Assembly (NCBI RefSeq): GCF_022230925.1 | Contig: NZ_JAKKFH010000008.1 | Location: forward strand, 434,001-498,000 | Source of the DNA: Micromonospora alfalfae | Lineage (GTDB): Bacteria > Actinomycetota > Actinomycetes > Mycobacteriales > Micromonosporaceae | Direction of reading: 5' to 3' | DNA: 64,000 bases | Shown here: piece by piece, positions 18,235 through 26,028 of the stretch | Layout of the letters: each line of letters begins with the position of its first letter | Position numbering within the stretch: the first letter of the stretch is position 1 | Made by a program: the position numbers and the translations under genes | Notes under the pieces: model-generated | Told to the model about the DNA's origin: nothing | Seen by the model: the letters and a program-made list of their open reading frames with translations, nothing else | Database searches by the model: none

Positions 18235-19437
18235 TCACTGCCTGGCGTTGGCCGGGTGCGGCCGTTCGGGAGGCTTACCCCTGGCGTGGACGGCGTCGGA
18301 GGCGGCGATGCCGGCGAGGACGATGACGGCGGTGACGGCCACGGCCAGCGGCGGCAGCAGGGTCATGAACGGCGAGGCGCCGGCAAGCGCCAGAGCGCCG
18401 AAGATCCGAGAACGGGACACCCGGGCGAATACGGCGTGTTCCACCAGGGCTCGCCCGATCAGGAACAGCATCGGTCCGCCGAGGACGACGAGGATCCACG
18501 CCGCGTTGGTGTGCCCGAACGGATGTTCGATCACGATTTCGTATCCGACGGCAACGGCGACGATCCCGGCCACCATGAGTACGTGCGCGAGGAAAGCCTC
18601 CCGGATGAGGTGCGCGGGCTCAGCGGCGGCTCTGATGGCTTCGGGCAACAACTGGCCCGCCCGGAAGACGTAGACGCGAAACAGCAGAACAGTGGTGATG
18701 AAAGAAACCGCGAAGGCTGCCGCGGCTCCGCCGCGCCGGAACGATGTGTCGCTGTAGGCCGAGCCGGTCGTCAGAATCAGTTCGCCCAGAGCAATGATGA
18801 AGAATTGTCGGTAGCGTTCGGACAGGTATTCGGCAAGGACGGGCCACTGCCGTTGGGTGAGGCGGGACCACGGCGCGGGATAGAACAGCAGCAGTGCCGC
18901 GCCGTCGATGGCGATCGCGATCGTCCACAGCAGGCTGCGGGCCAGATCCGTCACTATCGCGCCGGCGATCCACGGCACCGCCGACAGCGTGAACCAGAAG
19001 AACACTCCAGCCGCTCGGCGCTGAGCTTCGTGGCCGCGCAGCAGCGGCACGATGACCAGCCCACGAATGATGTGGACGGCGACGTACGCACCGGCGAAGG
19101 CCAGACTTCTGTCACCGAACGCCTGCGGCACCGCGACCGCCATCACCAGCGCGCCGAGCATTGCCGTGTAGACCAGCACCTGAAGCTGCGGCCGCTGCGG
19201 ATCGTAGAGGTCGGTGACCCATGCTGTGACGAACCACAGCACCATGAAGGCCAGCAGCAACACCAGCGCCTCGCCAGCCTCGATGAGGACGATTCGCTGC
19301 TCGGTGAACTCCTCGACCAGCCGCTGCGAGACCCGATTGAGGGCAAAGATGAAGACCAGGTCGAAGAAGAGTTCCAGAAGGCTCGGTCGCTGCGGTTGCC
19401 CGGGTTTCCGCAGCAGCGCTGCTGCCCTTGTCGACAT
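18235..19437 (-). CDS. ltrA: Low temperature requirement protein A family membrane protein
   Basis: A 400-residue polytopic membrane protein. The ATG at 19437 is preferred because it precedes the family N-terminus (SLLELFFDLVFIFALNRVS, the diagnostic LtrA motif); the 53 extra residues of the longer frame look non-coding. About eleven helices are visible, with conserved YRQFFIIALGELIL in the middle. LtrA proteins are widespread in actinobacteria; their biochemical function is unknown beyond a cold-growth phenotype in Listeria. The gene is monocistronic and convergent with the GPP34 gene. Confidence 0.92.
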   Translation of the reverse strand: MSTRAAALLRKPGQPQRPSLLELFFDLVFIFALNRVSQRLVEEFTEQRIVLIEAGEALVLLLAFMVLWFVTAWVTDLYDPQRPQLQVLVYTAMLGALVMAVAVPQAFGDRSLAFAGAYVAVHIIRGLVIVPLLRGHEAQRRAAGVFFWFTLSAVPWIAGAIVTDLARSLLWTIAIAIDGAALLLFYPAPWSRLTQRQWPVLAEYLSERYRQFFIIALGELILTTGSAYSDTSFRRGGAAAAFAVSFITTVLLFRVYVFRAGQLLPEAIRAAAEPAHLIREAFLAHVLMVAGIVAVAVGYEIVIEHPFGHTNAAWILVVLGGPMLFLIGRALVEHAVFARVSRSRIFGALALAGASPFMTLLPPLAVAVTAVIVLAGIAASDAVHARGKPPERPHPANARQ

Positions 19438-19703
19438 GGGCCGCCCATTCCTGCCAGCTTGGCCTATCCGGGTATTGGTACCACGCCGGACAGGTCGTCG
19501 AGTCGATACCCGAAGAATGCCGGCGGACCAGACACCTCTTGGTAGTCGGGTCGGTCCGCCACGGGTGATCGGCACGAAGCGGCGCGCTACGAGCACGCGG
19601 TTGCATCTCCCTTCGCGGGGTACGCCCGTTGCGCCACGCGGGCGCCGTCGGATCAGCCGAGCGGGTCGGTGTGCGCCTCGTACACGCCGGGGGCCGGTAC
19701 CGG

Positions 19704-21910
19704 ATGGATCAGCGACACGGGGGCGGGCGCTCTGGGGCTGACGGCGTCGTGGAACTGCGAGTGCACGGGGTTTCCGCCACCGGCCCGGATGACCTGCTGG
19801 ATCGACCGCACGTGCAGCAGGTGGCGGGCGACCATCGGGGCGGCTTCTACCGGCCGCGGCCGGGAAACCACGAGGGCGGCGAGGCCGGCGGGGTGACGCT
19901 GGAGGCCTACCGCTGGAACAACCTGCCTGCTGGCAACGCGGTGCGAACGCTGTCGATGGTGATCCTGTTGCCCTTCATGCTGATCAACCTCGCCATCTGG
20001 ATGCGTCCGGCCGGAGCCGGCTCCGACCCGGTGATCAAGGCCCTGTGCCGGTTGTTGGCGCTCACCCTGACCACGATGTACGTCCTGAGCATCGTGGGGA
20101 TCGCACTGGATGTGATTGCGTGGAAGTGCATGTCCTCACCGGAGTGCCTGGCCGGACGCAGTTGGCTCTCCTGGCTCGGCGGGCGTCCTGCCGGACTGCG
20201 TCTGGCGGTACTCGCGCTGGTGCCGGCTGCGGCCATCAGCCTGATGTGGGGGCTCAGCGCTCGCCCGGCGCTCCCGTCTCACGTCTTCCGCGCGGCAGGA
20301 CAGCCTCTTGCGGCGAACCGGCTCACCGCCGTCGGCCGGTGGGACAATGAGCCGCTGGTTGGTCGACTGCGTTCGATTCACGTCGCGGCGGCGTTTGCCA
20401 CGCTGGACCTCAGTCTGCTCGGTGCCCGGGCCGCACAGAACCTGTCGGTCGGCACCGTCGCGCTGGCGGCAACTGCCGGACTCCTGCTGATCATGTGTGC
20501 GGTTCTGCTCTGCACCCCACCCCTGACCACGCCCACGGAGTGCTGGCTCGACCGGTTGGTCAGCGTGCTGCGAACGATCGCCTCGGCCTGACCGTGCTGG
20601 TCTGGATCCACGTCCTGACCAGTTCGGCCTCCTGGCCGGAGCGGAACGGGCTGCCCGGTTACAACCTGACCGTCGTCGGGCTGTTCATCGGTCAGGCGGT
20701 GCTGCTGGCTGCCCTGGGGGCGGTGCTGTTCTGGCACCGGGGTAAGACGGATGTCCCGCCCGCGCTCGGGTTCGGCGCCCTCGCGACCTCCGTGGCCGCG
20801 ATCAGTCTGGCGCTCACGTTCTCGGCTGAACTGCTCTATCGGGTGTCCGACGTCCTGAACCGGGGCGCGCCGACCGCGGAGGCGTTGATCACCAGCCCAC
20901 CACAGGCCTGCATCTGGGCGATCCTCGGCTTCTCGGTGGCGGTGCTGGCGACGCTGGCCATTGCCGGCGTGGTGTCGGTGGCGTCACGACCGGGCCGGAT
21001 CCGGGCCGCGTCCGCGATCGTCGCTCGTGACTTCCCAGACGCGCCGACCAATGCCACGCCGCGGCTGCGGCAGGTGCGCAGAACCCTGGCCCGCGCCCAG
21101 TTCACCGAGCGGCTGGTGCCGCTCGCGGTTGTCTACGCCTGCCTTGCCGGGATCGGCTTGGCGGCGGTCGCGCTCGGCCTGCTGCCGACGCCTCCCAGCG
21201 AACTGGTCCAGCGCTACGTCGGGCTGCCGGTCGGCTTCGTCGACTTCAGCATCGGTGTCGGCAGCTATCTGATCGCCGCCCTCATCATCGGCCTGGTCCT
21301 CGGCGGAATCTTCGCCTATCGCACCCCTGGATTCCGCCGGTACGTCGGCGTGCTGTGGGACCTGGGCACCTTCTGGCCCAGAGCCGCGCACCCGTTCGCG
21401 CCCCCGTGCTACGCCGAACGGGCCGTTCCCGAACTGACCTGCCGGATCACCCACCTCGTCGACTCCGGCAACGCGGTGGTGCTCACCGGACACAGCCACG
21501 GCTCCGTCCTGCTCGCCGCGACGGTGCTCCAACTGCCGCCACGGGTCACCGACCGGGTCGCGCTGCTGACCCACGGTTCGCCCCTCCGACGGTTGTACGC
21601 CCGACTCTTTCCCGCGTACGTCAGCGACGAGGTGATCCACGAGATCGCCGACCGAGTGGACTGGCGGTGGGTGAATCTGTGGCGGGACACCGACCCCATC
21701 GGGGGTCGCGTCTTCGCGCCGCAACGACCCGACGAGGCACCCGGCGTATCCGACCGAGAGGCGACTGTGGACCGACGGCTTCGCGACCCGTACGGCGTCA
21801 CACCTCCGTCCGGCGACATCTTTCCGCCACCGATCAAAGGACACCGCCCCTGCGAATCTGATGAGGCGTTCACTGAGGCGGTGCGTGACCTGGCCGACCG
21901 CCTCCGCTGA
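19704..21910 (+). pseudogene. Frameshifted paralogue of the split alpha/beta-hydrolase membrane protein
   Basis: Read as one gene this is a full-length paralogue of the protein at 10033-12297: VVELRVHGVS N-terminus, the same helices (IWMRPAGAGSD, LDVIAWKCM, CLAGR), and a C-terminus with GHSHGSVLLAA, LLTHGSPLRRLYARLFPAYV and NLWRDTDPIGG. The frame is broken once near 20588: the first frame ends RTIASA-stop at 20591, and the homologous sequence resumes as LTVLVWIHV one frame over. One extra C (GGCCCTGA for GGCCTGA) would restore it. This is a real single-base deletion or a sequencing error. Everything else looks intact, which favours a recent event or an error. Confidence 0.8.
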
Positions 21911-22162
21911 GCAGACGCTCGCGCGCCGGCTGCTCGGCGTCGTTCACCGGATCCGCCGGGGCATCGATCCCAGGGCGCCTGAGGCCTCGGCTGGTGCGGT
22001 CAGCGGCAGCAGACCCCGAAGCGCCCCCGTGTGCCTGCACTGCTCAGAAGCTCCGTTACGGGTAGCGGACAGCCGACACCAGCGCACTAGGTAGCTGACT
22101 GCGACCATGAAATCACTGCGCGCACACTCCTCTCCGACATGTTCCCGTCGACTGGAGGACAG

Positions 22163-23248
22163 ATGCGTCTCCGATCGTTCGTCACCGCAACACTGGCCGC
22201 CGTCCTGGCCGCCGGCGCGCTCACGCCGCCCGCACCGGCCGTGGCGGCCACCGCCGACCGCTGGGGCTTCGCGTACGTCAAGGACCCCACGGTGCCGGCC
22301 TGGACCGTGCTGGACACCAGCCGGCAGTGGGGTAGCTGGAAGACCGCGTTCCCGGTCGCCTGGGCCGACGGCATCAAGCTCGCGCCCGGCCGGTTCCAGG
22401 TCCGCTTCCCGCAGATAGGTGCCAGCTCACGGGGCGTGCCGCACGTGACCCCGGTGAACCGGACCGGTCACTACTGCGAGGTGGTCCGCTGGTTCCAGTC
22501 CGGCGCCGACGAGATCGTCGACGTGCAGTGCCACAAGCCGGGCGGCACGCGCGACGACACCCCGTTCACGGTGCTCTGGACGACCAGCTCGGGCGTGCTG
22601 CCGGCCGGCACCTCCCACGCGTACGTGCAGTGGACCAGCGGCCTGGTGGCGCAGTCGTACAACTCCACCGGTGTCGTGAACACGGTCGGGCCGGTGGGCG
22701 TCGGGCAGTACCTGGTGCGGCTGCCCGGGGTGGGACTGGCCGGGGTGCTCGCCGGCAACGTGCAGGTCACCGCCGTGCAGCCGAACGCCGGTCCCCGCCG
22801 CTGCAAGGTCTACTCCTGGAGCGCTGTCGGCACCGGCGTGCAGGTGTACGTCTTCTGCTACGACCAGGCCGGCGCGTTCATCAACACCGACTTCGTCCTC
22901 TCGTACCACCGTCGGCGGCCGGTGATCGGCTCCCTCGGCCCGCCCTCGTACTTCGGCTACCTGGGTACCGCCGTCGGCGGGCCGACAAACGACAACTCGG
23001 TGCTCGGTGTCGGTGCGAACACGGTGGCACCGTTGGCGCCCGCCGGCCGCTACCTGGCGACCTTCCCGCAGGTCGGCATCAAGGAGACGCACGCCCAGGT
23101 GGTGGCGCAGGGCGCTGGCAGCAACTACTGCCACCTCACCCAACCCTGGACGTACACCACCAACGCCGACATCGACGTCATCTGCTTCGACAACACCGGC
23201 GCAGTCACCCCGCACCGCTTCCTGGCCACCTTCACCTCCCGGCTCTGA
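22163..23248 (+). CDS. Secreted protein of three cysteine-paired repeats, function unknown
   Basis: The ATG at 22163 follows GGAGG by 4 nt. The 361-residue product has a signal peptide ending PAVAATA. The mature part appears to be three roughly 100-residue repeats, each with a G-Q/R-Y/F-x-V-R-x-P-x-V/I-G strand motif and two Cys (HYCEVVRW with VDVQCHKPG; RRCKVYSW with VYVFCYDQAG; NYCHLTQPW with IDVICFDNTG). They end in a TxFxxxxT-like strand. Repeated small beta domains with one disulfide each suggest a cell-surface or secreted binding protein. I do not recognise the family. Confidence 0.8.
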   Translation: MRLRSFVTATLAAVLAAGALTPPAPAVAATADRWGFAYVKDPTVPAWTVLDTSRQWGSWKTAFPVAWADGIKLAPGRFQVRFPQIGASSRGVPHVTPVNRTGHYCEVVRWFQSGADEIVDVQCHKPGGTRDDTPFTVLWTTSSGVLPAGTSHAYVQWTSGLVAQSYNSTGVVNTVGPVGVGQYLVRLPGVGLAGVLAGNVQVTAVQPNAGPRRCKVYSWSAVGTGVQVYVFCYDQAGAFINTDFVLSYHRRRPVIGSLGPPSYFGYLGTAVGGPTNDNSVLGVGANTVAPLAPAGRYLATFPQVGIKETHAQVVAQGAGSNYCHLTQPWTYTTNADIDVICFDNTGAVTPHRFLATFTSRL

Positions 23249-23255
23249 CGTCGGG

Positions 23256-23293
23256 CCGCGCCGGCGGTGGCGGACCCGTTGCTGCCGGCGCGG
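23256..23293 (+). terminator. Hairpin between convergent genes
   Basis: CCGCGCCGGC (23256-23265) pairs perfectly with GCCGGCGCGG (23284-23293) across an 18-nt loop. It lies between the secreted-protein stop at 23248 and the regulator stop at 23310 on the other strand. The long loop lowers certainty. Confidence 0.5.
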
Positions 23294-23309
23294 TAAAGGC
23301 CCCCGGACG

Positions 23310-24197
23310 TCATCGCAGGAGCGGGGCGAGGCCATCGAGGAGGCGTTGGAGGCCGAACTCGAAGAGCGTGTCCAGGCTCCAGACCATGTCGTCGGCGGTG
23401 ATGAAGCGGGCCATCAGCGGGAGCCGCCCGTCGGCCAGGACCGTGCCGATCCGTTCTCCGTGGGCCGCCATCCACTGGGTGTCGGTCAGGCCGCTGTCCT
23501 GCTCGGCCTGCGCCTCCTCGGCCAGGTTCACCGCCGTGCCGCGCACGTAGTTGGCCACCGTCACCGCCGCCGTGAACTGTGCGTTCATGTCGAGCCCGCG
23601 CCCGTCCAGGGCCCGCATCGCGAACTCGGTGTGGGCCATGGCGTGCGGGGCCGGAAGTGGCCGGGTAAAGGAGAGTGCCTGGGCCAGCCAGGCGTGCCGC
23701 CGGTACATCGCCCACTGCAACCGGGCGAAGGCCTCCAGGCAGGCCCGCCAGCCGTCGCGGTCCGGGGTGAGGGCCGGCGGCGGGTTGTCGGCCATGACCT
23801 CGTCGATCATGAACAGCACCAGCTCTTCGCGGTCGGCCACGTACCGGTAGATCGCCATTGTCGGAATGCCGAGCTGTCCGGCGAGCCGGCGCATCGACAG
23901 GCCGTGCAGCCCTTCGGCGTCGGCGATGGCCACGGCGGCGGCGACCACCTGCTCGCGGTCGGGGTCGGGTGCTCTACCCGCGCCGGCCGCGGCGACCACG
24001 GTGCCGACGCCCCGCATGGGCTCAACGAGACCCCGTTCGCGCAGGGTTGCCAGGACCTTCGTCGCGGTCGCCATCGCGATCCCGTACTCGGCCATGAGCT
24101 GCCGGGTCGACGGGATCCTCGCCCCGGGCGCGAGCTCGCCCGACGCGATCCGGTCCGCGAGACCGGCGGCGATCCGGCGGTACGGCGGTTCCTCCAC
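23310..24197 (-). CDS. Hybrid regulator: GntR-type HTH followed by a TetR-type HTH and ligand domain
   Basis: A 295-residue protein with two DNA-binding domains in tandem. Residues 1-70 form a GntR winged helix (YRRIAAGLADRIASGEL, then STRQLMAEYGIAMATATKVL). From about 85 a TetR HTH follows (AVAIADAEGLHGLSMRRLAG, IPTMAIYRYVADREEL), then a TetR C-terminal domain with FGLQRLLDGL near the end. Such hybrids are known in actinobacteria, usually next to transporter genes. The divergent region holds TGCACTAGTGCA and a second related site, the likely operators. The divergent target is now an ABC-ATPase remnant and a DUF418 gene. Confidence 0.9.
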   Translation of the reverse strand: MEEPPYRRIAAGLADRIASGELAPGARIPSTRQLMAEYGIAMATATKVLATLRERGLVEPMRGVGTVVAAAGAGRAPDPDREQVVAAAVAIADAEGLHGLSMRRLAGQLGIPTMAIYRYVADREELVLFMIDEVMADNPPPALTPDRDGWRACLEAFARLQWAMYRRHAWLAQALSFTRPLPAPHAMAHTEFAMRALDGRGLDMNAQFTAAVTVANYVRGTAVNLAEEAQAEQDSGLTDTQWMAAHGERIGTVLADGRLPLMARFITADDMVWSLDTLFEFGLQRLLDGLAPLLR

Positions 24198-24209
24198 AGC
24201 AGCCTCCCG

Positions 24210-24221
24210 TGCACTAGTGCA
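24210..24221. promoter_or_regulatory. Palindromic operator TGCACTAGTGCA
   Basis: A perfect 12-bp palindrome 13 bp upstream of the hybrid regulator start on the minus strand. Its core recurs at 24274-24283. The placement suggests autorepression by the GntR/TetR hybrid. Confidence 0.6.
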
Positions 24222-24273
24222 GTCACGGTACCCGGTAGACGAATACGGGGGCCAGCCTCACTGTTATCGGTTG

Positions 24274-24283
24274 CTAGTGCACT
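24274..24283. promoter_or_regulatory. Second operator-like site CTAGTGCACT
   Basis: This site shares CTAGTGCA with the palindrome at 24210 and contains the perfect palindrome AGTGCACT. It precedes a TACGCT sequence and the ATG at 24299, so it would block the plus-strand promoter. Confidence 0.5.
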
Positions 24284-24298
24284 CATACGCTGTACGAC

Positions 24299-24502
24299 AT
24301 GACTGATTTCGTTCTTCTGACGTCGCTTCGCAGGACCCACGATGGCCCGGCGACCGCGCTGGACGGCGTCACCATCGGCATCGCCGCGGGCAGTTGCACT
24401 GCCTTCCTGGGCCCCGGAGGTCCGGGTGGGAGCAGCAGCGCCCGGGAGATGGTCGCTGCCTCGTACGCCAACACCGTCGTCTTTCGAGGAGTGATGTCAT
24501 GA
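24299..24502 (+). pseudogene. Truncated ABC-transporter ATPase remnant
   Basis: The 67-codon frame starts like an MJ0796/LolD-type ABC ATPase: hydrophobic strand, then TALDGVTIGIAAGSCTAFLGPGGPGG. The last part aligns with the strand leading into Walker A (normally GPSGSGKST), but the Gly-Lys-Ser/Thr is gone (GPGGPGGSSS) and the frame ends soon after. The final bases overlap the DUF418 start as ATGA. The most likely history is deletion of the ATPase body that fused its 5' end to the DUF418 leader. The short frame may still serve as a translated leader for coupling. Confidence 0.65.
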
Positions 24503-25692
24503 GTCTGCTCAGACGTGGGCAGCAGGGCCATGGCCTGGATGTGGCCGCGGAGGACACCGACGACGCCCGGATCAACGCCATTGACGCGTTGCGCGGGATT
24601 GCGCTGCTGCTCATCCTGCTGGTCAACGTGTCGTACTTCAGCTCCGGATACGCCTTCCAACTGGTCAGCGATCCGGCGTACGGTGCGCTCGACCGGCTTG
24701 TCGCAGGTGGGGTCGAACTGCTGCTCGCGATGAAGGCGTACCTGCTGTTCTCATTCCTGTTCGGCTACAGCTTCACCCTGCAACTCGACTCGGCGGCCCG
24801 GCGTGGGGCCGCCTTCGGCCGGTCGTTCCTGCGTCGGCTGTCCGGGTTGTTCGTGCTCGGGGCACTACACGCGGTGCTGCTGTTCCACGGCGACATCCTC
24901 ACCACGTACGCGTTGCTCGGTCTCGTGCTGCTCGCCGTTCGGCGGATCGAGCCGCGCTCCGCCTTGCGTGCGGCGGCGATCATCGTGGGTGTTCTCGCGT
25001 TCGTGGTAGGTCTGGCCGCGGCTCTTGGTGCCGCGGTGGTCCCGGACCAGGCCGCAGCGATCGTCGCCGGTGCGCGTTCGACGGAGGCCCTACGCGGCGG
25101 GTTCGATGATGTCGTCCTGGAGCACCTGCGCTCGTTGCCGGCGATGCTCGGCGCACTTGCCGTGCAAGGGCCCTTGGCCTTCGCCGCGTTCCTCGTCGGA
25201 CTGGCCGCTGGCAGGCACCGGCTGTTCGCCGCCGCGCACACCCGGGAGAACCTGCTGCGCCGATGCGAGCGGGTCGGCTATCCGGTTGGCCTGGCCGGCG
25301 CCACCGTGTTCGCGATCGGCGGCGGCACGGCGAACATGACGGGACTGCTGGTCAGCATCGTCACCGCGCCGTTCCTCGCGGCGGCCTACGCCGCGACTCT
25401 GCTGCGTCTGTTCACGCGGCGTCCGCGCGTCGCGGACGCGTTGGCACCTGCGGGACGCATGGCGTTGACGAACTACCTGGGCCAGTCGCTCATCTGCGTG
25501 CTCGTCTTCACCGGCGTGGGGCTGGGGCTGGCCGGCCGCACCTCGCCAGCGCAGACGCTGCTCATCGCCCTGACGATCTTTGTGGTACAGGTGGCTGCCA
25601 GTTGGTGGTGGATGCGACGGTTCCGGTACGGCCCGTTCGAATGGGCGCTGCGCGCCTGGACCCGCGGCAGGCGACCCGCCATGCGACGGTAG
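24499..25692 (+). CDS. DUF418 family membrane protein
   Basis: A 397-residue polytopic membrane protein. The N-terminus NAIDALRGIALLLILLVNV is the family signature. The middle has FSFLFGYSFTLQLDSAARRG and LGALHAVLLFHGDILTTYALLG, and the C-terminal DUF418 domain has GRMALTNYLGQSLICVLVF and WWMRRFRYGPFEWALR. About ten helices are visible. These proteins resemble acyltransferase-type membrane proteins, but no activity is established. GAGGAG precedes the ATG, and the start is overlapped by the ABC-ATPase remnant frame. It is probably controlled by the divergent hybrid regulator. Confidence 0.9.
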   Translation: MSLLRRGQQGHGLDVAAEDTDDARINAIDALRGIALLLILLVNVSYFSSGYAFQLVSDPAYGALDRLVAGGVELLLAMKAYLLFSFLFGYSFTLQLDSAARRGAAFGRSFLRRLSGLFVLGALHAVLLFHGDILTTYALLGLVLLAVRRIEPRSALRAAAIIVGVLAFVVGLAAALGAAVVPDQAAAIVAGARSTEALRGGFDDVVLEHLRSLPAMLGALAVQGPLAFAAFLVGLAAGRHRLFAAAHTRENLLRRCERVGYPVGLAGATVFAIGGGTANMTGLLVSIVTAPFLAAAYAATLLRLFTRRPRVADALAPAGRMALTNYLGQSLICVLVFTGVGLGLAGRTSPAQTLLIALTIFVVQVAASWWWMRRFRYGPFEWALRAWTRGRRPAMRR

Positions 25693-25950
25693 GCCCGACA
25701 GCTCTCAACCGGCTGCGCGCAGCCGGACGGCGATCCGCACCAGCACCACGAAGACGCCGCCGACGCGGCCACCGCACGACCTTCCGGGGATTCCGCTGAT
25801 ACGTCTGTGCAGTGTGGTCGCTCGCGGTCAGATCCCGCCACACGGACCCCAGCTCGACACTCGGCGAGTACGAGACGGCGGCCGTCAGCCGCCGGAGGGC
25901 CGGTGTGCAGCACTGGCGGCCGAGAGCCGATGACGGCCGAACGGCCCGGC

Positions 25951-25977
25951 GGTCAACCCTCCGCGGGAGGGTTGATC
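25951..25977. terminator. Hairpin in a 336-bp gene-free stretch
   Basis: TCAACCCTCC (25953-25962) pairs with GGAGGGTTGA (25966-25975) around a GCG loop; one GT and one GC pair extend the stem. It lies 51 bp past the stop of the minus-strand peptidase gene. The remainder of 25693-26028 shows no gene or clear signal. Confidence 0.65.
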
Positions 25978-26028
25978 ACCGGGCCGCCCCGGTGACGAGC
26001 CGCTCGCGGCGGCCCGCTGGTCAGCCGG

